Shown piece after piece: positions 21,726 to 33,925 of a DNA stretch of 64,000 nt. The notes beneath the pieces were generated by a model. That model was not told the DNA's origin. It made no database searches and saw only the letters and a list, made by a program, of their open reading frames with translations. The DNA comes from Proliferodiscus dingleyae (Eukaryota > Ascomycota > Leotiomycetes > Helotiales > Lachnaceae): the NCBI GenBank assembly GCA_003988795.1, contig QYAK01000023.1, forward strand, positions 372,001 to 436,000. Direction: 5' to 3'. Each line of letters starts with the position of its first letter. Position 1 is the stretch's first letter. A program made the position numbers and the translations under genes.

Positions 21726-24700
21726 ATCTCTCGGGAAGTAAACGTTTTTACATGTCTGGTGACAGTCCCGGAGGCTTCCAAGACACTTCCTCGGCCCTGC
21801 TACTAACATACGTCCTGGCAAGCGAGAACCGAAATGCAGAACCTGTGGTTCAGAAACATGCAGCATCAGATTAGAAAAATCTGCACTGGAGAGACATTAT
21901 TTGAAGCTTTTTAGAGGTTGGAAGGCACCTAACAAGATCCTTGTACGTGGTTAGAGAGTGTGATATCTCTGACAGCAGCCATGAGTTTGTCTGATGTCGG
22001 TAGACGGGCCGCTGAAATACCCTCTGGTAAGAGCCTTAAGGACTAAGAAGTTCTCTGGAATCACCCATCATATCAAACAAATAGAAAACATTCCATGTTG
22101 ACTGCATCTGTCTTTATGTCAGATCTATTTGGACCACACACCTGGTTCCGTACGCGATAAATAACCCGAGTTATTAAGCCTATCAGCACTCATAGCATTA
22201 TTTATATACATAATAGCACAGATGACAAGATCACTTGCTGAGATCACAGACCGTAACATCTAATTATGATAGAATTATGGTTCTGGCAAGGGTCTCAGAG
22301 CTTCCACGTCCCATGTCTTGAATCGGGTACCTCATGAAGAGTTTTGGTTCCAGAGCATAGACCCAAGGGAATCCAGTGCGCAGTCTGAATATCAAGTTTG
22401 GAAAGATACAGAATTTCGTATATGCAATACATGTACATGAAAATATATCCGTAGCAACAGCACAGTTCGCGAGAGCAATGCCGCACTCCAAAGCATCTGT
22501 GCCAGAGCAAAGACTTTCATATGTCAATCTATAGGTAATATCAGAGTTCGATATTGGTTATCCTAGTGTGACGTAGTTTGAAATGAAAAGAGGTCGCGGG
22601 AATTGTCTGGATGCTTTTTCGGGGAGACATATTGAGCCAATTAGATCTCTGTGGGTAGAAAGAGTGACGGGCACAATGTGAGAGGCAAGATCAGACCGTT
22701 AGTATGAAATGGGGGCTGACGAGTAAGAAGCTAGGTCAATGATGTGGGGGCTTATCTTAGTGAGTTGACCTTTTATTGAGTGTGTGTTGGTGCAATGTTT
22801 TGGAGCCCGGTAGGCAAAAATCAATAGTTTTAAGGTAAGCATAGGGGATTCCCATACCGCTGTATTGTGATGAACGACCATAACGATTTAGATTATTAAT
22901 CTTTGATATACGAGATGTGAGTGGGATATAACTAGCCAATCCTCGATCCAAAGACACAAATTTAGGAGAGAAACATGGGGAGAAGGTGCCGGGTATGTTG
23001 AAACAAAAAGCTATCAACGTCCTAAAAACATAAGATCCCGCATAGACCTCTCGAAGAAGATAGATATTGCCACTAGCTATATATACACTAGAGTGCTTTT
23101 GGTCTTTCTGATCGACTTCAATAAGGATCTCGGGTGCAAAGGCTGGCAGAAGAGAACACATAACGCAATCCAGCTCATTGGACTTGTGATAGGAACTTAT
23201 CCCGATTGGGAGGCTTTCAATGAATCTCCTAATCAGGATAAGTAAGTTGATCTGCGGTCATTCCCGAGTGATGCTAGGATGGGGATAGTGAGGTGAGGCG
23301 GCGGGGGATGAGAAGCTCGCCTGTACCGACCAATCGCATCGTGGGCCATGGGCACCTTGAGACTCTATCAATTACCACGTCTGCGCTCTTTATGCATGGT
23401 CCTAATCGCCAGTAATCTTCTTGATGGAATCTCTTGATGCTATGAGCGCGGCTGAAAAGGACTCGGTTACTGTCAGGCAAACGTTGCTCTTTACATACCG
23501 GCTACTATGCATCAGTCACTTCAAATTTACGAGCGTCTGCACTAGCAAATGCTCTATCAACATATCGATCAGATATATGCCTTCGCATTCTATTGCTGCA
23601 TCAACAGTTGCATTTCAAGCGAGCACCACGGTTGCGGTTACAGTATCTGTTTCTACTCATCCCGCTTTGTGGCCTTTAGCACGGTTCTGTTGAAGGGCAG
23701 ACGCAGATCACATACGATAATCAACACTAAATTGTTCGGTAGAGCTCTTTCAAGCTCAATAACTTTGACTGAAGGTAATATGACGAGGAAAGAGACATTT
23801 CTATGAGAGATTGAGATGCTGAAGAGTGGTAGGCCTCCTGAATGGGGCCGCAAGCGTATGAAATGAGAATGTATCAGTACCACGGCTGTGGGAAATCATC
23901 TGCATTCTAAATCCGCCGTGGGAATAATTTAGTATCAAGTATCTTAGTTGAAGTAAACTAGCATCTCGCAGCTTGCGAAGATGCGTGGTGGACGAGTCAC
24001 GTTGAAGGTTCAGTCGCGGGTCAACTGGACCATCGTATCATGATTCGCAAAGATTTCTTGAACTAAAGGTTTTTCGGTCTTGCCCAAGTCTAAGACCACA
24101 CACCATGATCGGTGATTGGTATTGTGATAGTTGTTCATGAGATGGATGGATCAATAGGGTGTTGACAGTACCAACAATATCAGATCCATCAGAGTGAGCA
24201 CGGACCAAGTCCAACAGGGGCAGGGCAGTTGGTACATCCGCCAGACGAAAGCTCAAATCGACGACAGAGCTGATTTGCAAGACAAAGGAGAGAAGTGATG
24301 AGATATGCGAGGTGCGTGTGATATCGCTTAGCCTTTGAAGGTAGCCTGCACGCCGCAAGACTATGCCGGGCTGTGATTGGTTGTAAGCGAGGAGCTTTGC
24401 ATCGCCCACCATAAAGCCGCACCCATCCCCCCTCTTGACCATCCTTCTCCCACCTTTTTTTCTTACCTACAGACCAGCTAGGTCTTGGAGGTCAGATCCA
24501 CAACCCCCTTCCAGATCATTTGAAGGCCACAAAGACCCCTTCTCAGGAGGACTTCCTCACGTGAAACATCAGTACCCTCGATTTTTGCTTATCGCTCGGC
24601 TGAACAACGCACTTCGGTGAGGGAACGTAGCATTCATCGACATCCATCAGCCTACCACCACCAGGGTGAGACTCATTAATTTCACCATTCCTTATATCAT

Positions 24701-24791
24701 TTTCATCAACTTCGTACACCAAACATAAAGGGACTCTCGGCTACCAACATAACGAGACAATTTATACTCGTAACCACACTCGTGGGTAGCG

Positions 24792-25654
24792 ATGCCTCCA
24801 CCACGTTATCCGCATCATGATTCTAGGCATATGCAACTCGCCAAACACGCCACAGCATCAACACAGGCATATGAACTTGGACTTCAGCAACAATCCAACG
24901 GTCCACCGACTCTTCCGAAACAACGTCGCAGCCAGACTAAGAGAGTCCGCTTCGCCACAAATGTCATAAATAATGAGAAGCGGCCCCGCAAAATGCCTCC
25001 AACGGTCCCACGACCGATCTTACCACCGCAACCCGCAGGAGATTGGAGCCCAGCTCGTGATTTCCCTGAATGCCAAAATGAGAAAATTGTAGCTGTGAAG
25101 ACTGTGGAAAACACGTCCAGACGAGTGGTCCCGCCGCCAGCAACTTCGCCGGCGACAAAGACCAAGACCGCAAATATCAGAACCCCAAAAAGATCCTCCG
25201 CACTCACCAATGTTCCCATCCTATCTGATCACGGGACTTCAGCTATCCCACGCTCTTCACAACCAGATCATGCCACTGGATGTGAAGTCTCCAAACCTGT
25301 GGCAAGGTCAACCAAGAGTCAAGATCCACCTGACACTCCATCAAAAAAAGCCATTTTGCTCTCCTACCGACACGTGCTTCCCAGAGTTCCTGAAGTGCCG
25401 AAAAGACGGACCCCACCACCGACTCCGAGACCTGCTCGGATTCCAACCCCTGATCTGGATGATGTAAGCTTTGAAAGGTTTTGTGACTGCCAGAGCACAA
25501 GTTGCAGCCAGATTAAATATCCTTATGATTTGCATCAGGAGCCGCTTTCCAAGATGGATGCTCAACGTGAGTAGAGTAAGTACTGATACCTGCGATTACG
25601 CTGATGATGGATACAGTACAAGCTGCTAGAACATATATGAAGAACCGACGTTGA
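24792..25654 (+). CDS. Disordered Pro-rich protein with RVxF motif
   Basis: Exon 1 is 24792..25566. A 50-nt intron (GTGAGT...TACAG) leads to a 38-nt last exon, 25617..25654, giving 270 aa. Without splicing, the frame stops three residues after the donor. The protein is rich in Pro, Ser, Thr and basic residues. KRVRFAT (residues 50-56) fits the protein phosphatase 1 docking consensus (R/K-V-x-F). Pro-rich segments (PPPTPRPARIPTPDLDD) and a Cys cluster (CDCQSTSCSQ) follow near the C terminus, and the spliced tail is basic (AARTYMKNRR). There is no globular domain. It could be a PP1 regulatory subunit, but RVxF motifs occur by chance in basic disordered proteins. Coding status rests on the open frame and the good intron. 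Confidence 0.6.
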
Positions 25655-26441
25655 AGAGAAGCTGAATTTTGATATCTTTGACGGCCCGTGATCTCTCCTC
25701 TTGCCGAATTTAAGACACTGTGTTGATTCGAGGTGATTGTAAACTTGTTTTGTCTGTTATGTGATAGCAACGCTCCAAAATGTGTTATTCTTAACTTGGC
25801 GTTATGATGGATTGCGAGGTTTGGGGACCGGACATATTTGTGGCTTTGCCGGAGGAACGTCTCGGTGTAAAGTGGTTATAGCAAGCGTACAGGATCTCTC
25901 AAAATCTTAAAACCACTAGGAATATCAGATATCTTGCAATCCGAGGTAATATGAGCCAAATCCCCACGTCGTAAAGGCTGTAATGAGTCGTGGGAGGTAG
26001 AATGAGGCAGGGCATGGTAGGGGCTTCCAGGCTCTATGACAGAGGCCAAGTATCGCTGTAGGGAGTCTCTGGGTGGCGCAGGCATTACGGAGCATGTCCG
26101 ACCGGGCATTTCGCCATTGTTTTGGAACGCAACTGTAATTTCGACATTTGAGGGGTGTGGAAGCCGTCTTGGTCGAGATCTCTGGATTCCATTTCTTAGA
26201 GTGTCGTTCAAACGGCCCTCGTTTAGACAGTATTCTAGTGATTGCTGATTAAGCACATCGCACCCCGCGCCTGGTAGCTGGAATTTATCTCACTCACCCC
26301 ACCTTCATCCTCTACCAGCGCCTTAGGAAGTGCACAATTTTATACAATTTCTTTCAATTGCAGAGAAAAATTGTAGGAAGAAGCAAGACTTCACCCCTAC
26401 CCCTCAATATTCTCATTAGTCACTTCTAAGCCTCCTACAAA
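25655..26441. other. Intergenic, weak reading frames only
   Basis: A 126-aa frame at 25876-26256 (-) has no recognisable family or splice partner and is not called. The right end holds the promoter and pyrimidine-rich leader of the RidA gene. Confidence 0.4.
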
Positions 26442-26889
26442 ATGGCGGAATTCAAAATTGTCTTTTCCAAAGATGCTGCCCCACCAGCAGGGCCTTATGT
26501 GCGTCGTTTCCCTTTCCTCAACACCAAATAAATAGGCATGTTTCTAATAGATGTTCCAGTCCCACGCTATCGCCACTCCCACAACAATTTATTGCTCTGG
26601 ACAGATACCGTGTACCTCTTCTGGCGAGATTCTAACACAACCTACCTCTACCATCGCCCAAATGACCGAGCTCTGCATCCAGAATCTTTCCGCCGTCCTA
26701 AAAGAGGCAGGAAGCGGCATTGAGAAGGTAGTGAAGGTGAATGTCTTCTTGACGAGCATGGATAATTTTGCGGAGATGAATGGCGTTTATGAGAAGTTAT
26801 TCAGCCATAAGCCTGCGAGGAGTTGCGTGGCTGTGTATCAGCTGCCAAAAGGAGTCCCGGTGGAGATTGAGTGTATTGCTTTGGCGTGA
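26442..26889 (+). CDS. RidA/YjgF family (enamine/imine deaminase)
   Basis: Exons 26442..26498 and 26560..26889 (61-nt intron, TTCCAG acceptor) give 128 aa, the usual size of the family. The splice joins PAGPY to SHAIATP, the conserved 'GPYSxAI' start of RidA proteins. 'IYCSGQIP' and the C-terminal signature 'ARSCVAVYQLPKGVPVEIEC' follow. The signature includes the conserved Arg that binds the substrate carboxylate. Family members hydrolyse reactive enamine/imine intermediates such as 2-aminoacrylate released by PLP enzymes. No mitochondrial presequence is evident, so the cytosol is likely. It lies tail to tail with the GMC oxidoreductase gene. Confidence 0.93.
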
Positions 26890-27166
26890 GGCAGAGATTT
26901 ATGTTTCCAGGCTTAGAAGAGCAATATAGTGGAGGAAGAAAGATGATCCATAGATCGGTGGACCTGGATTATTGTATCGGCTACACAAAAGTTCCACATT
27001 CAGGTCCCTGCTCAGGCAGAGCTTCAAGCTACAATGCAAGTATAAATTTCTCGAAGTGCTGGCTTTTGTAATAACTTCTGTCTTCCCCTTTTTATAATCA
27101 TTGGAAGCTGTAGGTGTATGAATTTCTTTTGTATTGACTTGTGCTATTTATATCATTACTCGATCT

Positions 27167-29375
27167 CTACTCTCCATTCAGTATATCGTTTGCAATCTTC
27201 TCGGCCAGTGCATAGATACTACTCTGTGGATGTCCGGGAGGCAAGAATGGAAAAGCGGACGCATCCACGACTCTCACGCCTGTGACACCAAACACTCTAG
27301 CGTGGCTATCGACAACCGCCGTTCCATCGCTTGAGTTACCCATTTTGCAAGTGCTACTAGCGTGCCACACTGTCTGCAAGCTGTCTTTAATGGTCTGCAC
27401 CTTCGTCAGCATAGTTGTCTCACCTCGTTGAGTCATGCCTCAAATAAATTCGTCGCCAGCCGACAGCTCGGCTACAGTGCTCCCTGCATGATCACAGCCA
27501 ACGTCGCATTTCTTATCTAGCCGACCAACATACGATTTGCAACAAAAATCAAAAGGCAGCAAGCCAAAACCAATAGAGAACCTACCGAAAGAATCTGGTC
27601 ATCTGTCTGCACTTGCGGTCCAGGATAATACTCTGGTCCGAGCACTGTCTGTTGCATATAGTCGCTTGCGAAAGCCTCGCGTACTCGTTTGTATGCAGCA
27701 ATTGCAACTTCTTGGTCTGTGGTCGATTGCAGGTACGCAGTATTGATGATTGGGAGATCATTAGTATCAGAGGAAGTAAGAGTAATATTGCCCCTCGACT
27801 GTGGCGCAATGAGAGCTGCGAGGATGGTAGCGTACTGGTAGCCATCTCTGGGCTCTAGTGTTATTGTGAGTATCCTCTTGACCCGACGAAGTAATGCAGA
27901 CTTACGCGCAAAAAGTAAGGATGACCAGTCTCCGACGTATCCAGCACCAGACAGATACTCGATCTCAGGCCAATCTGCAGGATAACTCGCAAGGTCTGCA
28001 AGAGCCTGATCGCCAAGTGAAGACCGCAATTCCGAAGGCACCTTCTCCCATCCGAGAAAGTCAGCAACTTGATTCGTTAAAGGTCCTGTCTGGGTTGTCG
28101 TATAGACAACAAGTTCTGCTGCGAGATACACAGGATCGTTTGCAAGTCTCGTGAAGGTAGTCAAGTCGACTCTGTACGCTGGCCCAAAGAAGATATGGTC
28201 CTGCATATTTTGTCCAACGCCTGGACGATCGGCAATTACTGGGATATCAAGTGCTTCTAGTTGGGCTGCGGGCCCAATGCCTGACACCATTAGAAGCTGA
28301 GGCGATTGAAACGCTCCGGCGGATACAATGACTTCTTTTCCCACATTCAATGTATAAGATATGAGATTGGATTCGACAATGACACCCGTTGCTTTCTTGT
28401 TGCTATCGAAATTGATCTTCTTGGCCATAGTCAGAGTGAATACCTTGAGGTTTGTGAGGCCTTCAGTCGCCGCTTCGTTGAGGAATGAGGTTTGAGACGA
28501 ATCTCGTTGCTCTAGACTTGGGTTGATTGTAGTGGAGCAATATTGACATCCTAGCAGTGATCCACTATTGAAGTCTTCAATCGTCTGGATGCCAATCTCG
28601 TTGAGTCCGCCTTGCATATAACCTATTTCACATATCAACAACGTCCAAAAATCATATAGAACATATGGATACCTACTGCTGAAGGTCTGAGCCATGTTGG
28701 GGTACGAGACTTGCAAAGGACCGTCTGTGGCGGAAAATACGGAGGGATTATATGAGGCAGTCGCATTGGGTGCTCGGGTAGATCCAGGCGGCGTGAAGTG
28801 TACGCTCTTCTCATAGAAAGGGAGAAAGTTGTCGAATGTGTACGACTGATCCTGGACATCGGCCGCCCATTGCGCAAGAGCTCCTGTAGAAGGTCTCTGG
28901 TATATCATGAAGTTGCGTGCAGAACTGCCCCCAAGACATTTCCCTCTTGCATAAGCTCTCTTCTTATTGTTTGAAGCAGGATCCGGAGGAGTAAAAAAGC
29001 CCCAATCGACAGTTGGAAGCGTCTCGCTTGTTCCTGTCTTTGTAAGTCCCGCTCTTATATCCCCAAAAGATCAAGGCGCTCACCGACAAAAGTGACATCT
29101 CCAGCTGGAGTTGCTTCAAGGACTGGATCGTCGACTTCGTAAACTGATCCGGCTTCTATTACAGCAACAGTGACGTCTGGATTCTCAGCAAGTCGCTTTG
29201 CAATAGTCAAACCTCCTGTTCCACCACCGAGAACGATATAATCAAAGGTCTGGTTGGCTCCTAGAACCCCTGCGAGACTTCCAAGGAGCCCCGTCAGTTG
29301 ACGCTTCTCTTGTCGGATTGGCGATGCCGCAGCCAGAGCCCAGGTGGCTGCATAGGCCAGGGAGTTAAGCCTCAT
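27167..29375 (-). CDS. Secreted GMC-family FAD oxidoreductase
   Basis: Five exons, 29084..29375, 28677..29033, 27906..28622, 27586..27854 and 27167..27394, total 1863 nt and give 620 aa, normal for the family. The start is MRLNSLAYAATWALAAAS, a clear signal peptide; an upstream in-frame ATG at 29396 is less likely. Motifs in order are the dinucleotide-binding DYIVLGGGTGGLTIAKRL, 'GKCLGGSSARNFM', GMC signature 2 'GAFQSPQLLMVSGIGP', the active-site His in VWHASSTCKMG, and the C-terminal 'PPGHPQSSIYALAEKIA' with the second His. The last intron is long for this locus (191 nt). The 28623..28676 and 27855..27905 introns restore the typical family sequence. The family includes aryl-alcohol, glucose and choline oxidases and dehydrogenases; the substrate cannot be assigned. 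Extracellular action on alcohols or sugars is likely. Confidence 0.9.
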
Positions 29376-31589
29376 TTTGCTGTCTCGATAACGCAATCAA
29401 TTGCGACGCCACTTTCCCCTTAACTAACCTGGATCCCAGAGCCAAAGTGAGTCGACGCCAATATATATCTTTCCCATGCTTCGAACCATGGTCCAAGCTC
29501 GTGATGATAGACTAATATGCATACCGAGGTGAGCCTAGAGCTGTAATTGTTCTGATCGGCATTTGAAGCAGGAACGAGTAATAATGGTAATCATTTAAGA
29601 AATAGTTTGCGGGGTCTGGGGAAGTGCAGCAGCTCTGGACGCTGATCTGATCTACAGTGGCTCTAGGTCTCTGTAGACTAGACCTTAATGATGCATCTAG
29701 AAAGCCATGTTCCTTGCATGCATGGGGCAGTACAGAGATGGTATAATAGGTTCCGAATGCAAAAAGTTAAACCCCGCATTTTTCAAAGCACATGCTATCG
29801 ACCTCGCCAAGTCACCGAGGCAATTATTAAAACACATGAATGAAGTTTAAAAAGACGTCACAATGCTAGATGACCTTGGTTCACCTACGACCTATGGAAA
29901 AGCTGCTATTCTTATTTCTCAGCAGGAGCAGGAGCACCTTTATCGCTACACTTATCACACCGTTCAAGTCCAGGTTAAGCTTTCATAACCTTGGAGGCTT
30001 GCCATGCCTTGCATCTTCGAAGTGTTGTGAGACTGATATACTTCTCACAAAGCTTTGCATCTCTGTCTTTAATCATAGCGACATGAAAGACTGTTGCTGC
30101 ACGTGTTGGCAATTTCAAAATGCATTGAGCAGGGGAATGACCATCACGTGACAAATGCTATACTTCGAGAGACATCTCGTCATCAATGATTGAACTCAAG
30201 TGGTCCTGATTTCGGACATCATAAGTAATAGGGGAAATTGGAATGGTTAAAGAAAAATGGCTTGTACTAGATATAAAGCACGCCAAGTCGATGACCAAAA
30301 ATAACCTTCACGTGCCTTGCCTTCAGGAGGAATGTGGCTCTGCGTTCATATCAGGACCATCAATCTCCATCCTCTCTAAGCCGATGTTGAAGGAGAAATA
30401 CAACTTCAGTCTCGACGGATGGTGATCCAGGTGAATCACCTCTCGAAATCAGACCAAGGACGCGCCTTGATGTAAGATTGACGCTCTCAAAATCCCACAC
30501 AGTTCTTGGCAACTCTCTCCATGCCGCACAGGATCGGTCGGTTGACCAAATATTCGCTTGCCTTCCTCGGAATGAGCTCGAAGCAAGCGCACTGCAGGCC
30601 CGATGGACGCAGAGCCAGGTATATGCCGTCAAATATTTGTCGTGACCACACACCGGATCAGATCTCGTCTCAAACCATTCATGTTGGCAGGATCTTGGGA
30701 CGACTCTCTCGGGCCTGAGCACCCGAGATTCATGGGAAGCAGCGAAGAGCGAACATCCTCGCCGCAGATCCCCAAACAACTGAGGAATGTATCCCTCTGG
30801 TAATGGAAAAGTCCTCATTCCAAGCGGGCAGAACGAGCGCGCATGCCTGTGCTATTGCTCGTCGGCCGCTGACTGTGCTTTGGAGACTATTCTCTTGTCA
30901 GAGAGAGAGTGCGCCCAGCCACAGCTCTTGCAAACCATCCAAAAATAAACAAAACCGCCCCGGCGAAAGCGACACCCCAGCGCAAATCGCTCGGCTGTGG
31001 CGCTGATGGAGCTGCGATTCCAGTGGTGCAATTGGCTGCATTAACTCTGCTGCCTTTTGACACCGGAAGCGTCAAGCCCGTGTAGGCAAAGCCAGGGCTG
31101 AAGCAAACACCGCGACGCCATCCGCGAGTCGGTACCTCGCATGCTCTCGTGTTTCCCTGTGAACCAAGTACCTCTAAACTCTGACAGTTCGAGCTTGGCG
31201 GAAAAAAAGTAAGCACTCAGTCAGCCGGTACGAATGTGCCACCAGTGCTTATGCTCTCATCTCCACACGTGCCAGCCGACGCTGTCTTTGGTCTGGGACG
31301 CTGATTCCAAGTGGCAGGGTTGTGGCTGGGGATGTGTTGCCGCAAACGCTCAGGTCCTGGTATAAGATTCCTTCCCATGCTGCATGGCCAGATCCATCGT
31401 GTCTTTCCAAGCTTCCTTTTTGTTTTCCTTACATACAACTCTAATCCTACCACTTGTTGGACTTTTGATAAAGGCTTCGACTACTATCGTTATCCACTCT
31501 AATCATCATAGGGACACTGTCGTTAATCTGCCGAAAAGTACGGCCGTGTCCTGCATCCCTCGAAGCATTCCAACAAAATTACAAACAAG
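29376..31589. other. 2.2-kb stretch, no supported gene
   Basis: A 152-aa frame at 30360-30818 (-) lacks motifs. A frame at 30887-31216 (-) has spaced Cys residues and ends with a hydrophobic helix (WGVAFAGAVLFIFGWF). It could be the last exon of a membrane protein or a relic, but no matching upstream exon was found. Confidence 0.4.
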
Positions 31590-31828
31590 ATGTATCTCTC
31601 AACGCCATCACTACTCTCTCTCGCAGTCGCTGCTCTCAGCACATTTTCTTTCGTTTCAACTACACCAGTACCATGCTCAGATGTAAGTTGAGATCGTTCG
31701 CGGCTGAATTGCCACAACTAATGTTGTCGTAGGCTACACGAGATGCTGTGCTCCGAGGAGACTTAGATCCCAGCGCATGCTGCAGTTATGGACGATGTAG
31801 AGGCGATGTCAACATATCCGGAGCGTGA
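31590..31828 (+). CDS. Small secreted Cys-rich peptide, 62 aa
   Basis: Exons 31590..31682 and 31733..31828 are separated by a 50-nt intron with a CTAAT branch-like site and a GTAG acceptor, giving 62 aa. The first 24 or so residues (MYLSTPSLLSLAVAALSTF...) form a signal peptide. The mature part is about 38 aa with four Cys (29, 47, 48, 53), including a CC pair followed by S-Y-G-R-C. It contains two Arg-Gly-Asp tripeptides (39-41 and 54-56) and an N-glycosylation sequon (N58-I-S60). It is too short for standard gene finders. The 'ACCSYGxC' pattern resembles small secreted proteins of other ascomycetes. An extracellular signalling or effector-like role is inference only. Confidence 0.65.
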
Positions 31829-32167
31829 CAGCACCTTTTCGGTAGACAAAATCGAATCCTTAGTCAATGTTCTGTACATATTGCATTGGGAACGGCGTCA
31901 TTGTTGCATAGCAGCAGAATATCTTCGGGGCGTTCTGCTTTGGATACGAGCGACTCGCTCTCCGGGCATCTTGGTTTTTGGGTAAATACGAGCCACCTCG
32001 CACGCTAACAAAAGTGTGGGTGGGACAATCGTGTAGATATGAGAAACACGGGTTGTATGTACATTACGAACGACTTAGTATGAGAGCACGCCCAATCCAC
32101 ATCACATGGTAGAAATGACACTGAATTGCCTACCACAAAACTCTTGTCCCCTACTATTGGCCTACTT
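31829..32167. other. Short intergenic gap
   Basis: The 339 bp between the convergent secreted-peptide and isochorismatase genes contain nothing recognisable. Confidence 0.5.
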
Positions 32168-33157
32168 CTACAATACTTTAGCGTTGACAAAGCTTGTGCT
32201 GTTCGTAACGAAGCCGTAATTTTTCTAGAGAAGCTTGGTCAGCCTAGTCAATCCGACGATAGCTTCCGTTCGCCAAGGTGTACTAACAGAAACGTTATAG
32301 AATGTGACTTCTTTTGCCCCAGGGCTAGTAGTTCCAACGCAATCGTCGATCATGACACAATCCCAGCCCTGTTGAAGTCAAAAGATCAGCTTCATAATGC
32401 GAGGTCTTTCCCACCTGCATTAGACTTCACTTAACTTACAGCATTGTAGCCGTCCACAAAAGTACCCAGAACACACTGATCAGTATTCACTCCAGCAAAC
32501 ATAATCGTCTTCTTTTTTTGTTCCTTTAAAGTCTTCCACAAGGGTTGTTCCGGTGTCCAGAGTCCGCTCATGCGATTCTTCGCACAATGCAGGTCTTCCT
32601 CTCGTACATGTTCTTTCAATGGCGGGTAGATATCGGCGTTCCAGCTACCAGCGAACAGACAACGTCCCTTCGAGTCTCCCAAGTCTGCGCCAAGACCAAT
32701 ATAGGAGCGGATTGCAGAGGTACTCAATGATAAAACGTCTCCCAGGAACCCTCTATTGACTCCTGCCGGCATCGTCTCCATATCCTCATTAGTCAGGCCC
32801 CAATTGAGCCAGATCACCTGTTCGGCAAAGCAGTCAGCTTGGAATTGTGGAGCGAAGGAACAGAATGTGTACTTGGATCCCGGCTTCCCTGCACTTGGTG
32901 ATAACTTTAATGGTGGGCTCTACAGCTTTTAAGCCATTCGGATGCTGCATACATTTTGAATCGAGGAAGAAGTTTTGCATGTCGACGATCACTAATGCTG
33001 TAGAACCTGGGGAAATCGTAAAGGATGTATCTGTAGGTCCTTCGGTCGCTGGGACTGTCATTTTATTGGAGGAACCACTAGAGAGATCATAAGTTTTGGT
33101 GGAGAGGGAGTAATGCCATTCTTGGCCCGAGGGACCGAATTTGATATCAGAGCTCAT
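32168..33157 (-). CDS. Isochorismatase-family cysteine hydrolase
   Basis: Exons 32873..33157, 32440..32817, 32288..32368 and 32168..32224 total 801 nt and give 266 aa. The catalytic triad of the family is visible. The Asp is in VIVDMQNFFLD, the Lys in CAKNRMSGL and the nucleophile Cys in GVNTDQCVLGT. The small last exons complete the fold (DWCVMIDDC-type strand, then KNYGFVTN). The first intron has a weak donor (GTACAC), but both flanking codons stay in phase. Family members hydrolyse isochorismate, nicotinamide, N-carbamoyl compounds or similar amides; the substrate is not predictable here. No secretion signal is seen. Fungal secreted isochorismatases that lower host salicylate are relatives, but this copy gives no evidence of export. 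Confidence 0.9.
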
Positions 33158-33925
33158 GACGGATGAAGGAGAGTGAGAGGCAATAATGGAGATGGCCGCA
33201 TTGTAGAGAGTGGTCGTAGGTGCTGGTGAAGTGCCATATGATAAGAGGAGGGGTGTGTTCCCCGCCCCAGATAAACACCCCGTTATCGGGTGTCAGGGGT
33301 TTGGATCCCTTAGTCATTCGTACTAGATTATTTCTTCTTTACCTCATGATAGAATAGAGACAAGAACGTCTTGAAAATTTCTAAACTAAATATTATATGC
33401 AGTATAATAAATAATTAACTCAATCAAATTAAGAATTAAATGAACAAGTTAGAAGGCTCCAATAAATTTGACAACTCATATTCACGCATTGTCACGAAGA
33501 TCGCAAGACAACGCGCATCCGCGTAAGTAATAATTTACTCCTATCAGACGGACGAATAAATTCTAGCGTGATGACTCAATTAAAGAACACAACATTGTGT
33601 ACGACGAGCCCAGATCCATCCCAAAATGAAGCAGAACTAATAATTCACTATCTCATCTTTGCTTAACCAAGACAATCATAAACTTCACACAGAACCACAA
33701 TAATGATATCTTGCTAAACTCTCTACCTCTCATTAAGTCTGTAATAACATGCGATATCTAAGTCATCCCTTCAATATTGTTAAGGCTGATGTGTGAAACT
33801 GTCTCATTCGCTCCCCAATTTTCGAGCTTATACAGACAATCCTCGTTGAGCTTGTGAAGCAGTAAGGACATATACACCAGATACGAGAGACATTACAACT
33901 CGTAAAATGGGTCAGCTTTTTTATA
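33158..33925. other. AT-rich intergenic stretch
   Basis: No gene is seen. A short hairpin-like sequence (ACACCCCGTTATCGGGTGT) lies near 33276 and the rest is AT-rich. It is upstream of the isochorismatase gene and downstream of the CHAT gene. Confidence 0.45.

Larger units (their letters stand above)
19308..24791. other. 5.5-kb gene-poor stretch
   Basis: No gene could be supported on either strand. Open frames are short and lack motifs. The only structured element is the MITE-like repeat at 21344-21716. Long noncoding transcripts cannot be excluded from sequence alone. Confidence 0.5.

Noticed and set aside
30360..30818. 152-aa reading frame on the minus strand
   Set aside because: No domain, signal, splice context or compositional feature supports coding.
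30887..31216. Minus-strand frame with spaced Cys and a C-terminal hydrophobic helix
   Set aside because: It resembles a last exon of a membrane-anchored secreted protein, but no in-phase upstream exon could be found, so no gene is called.
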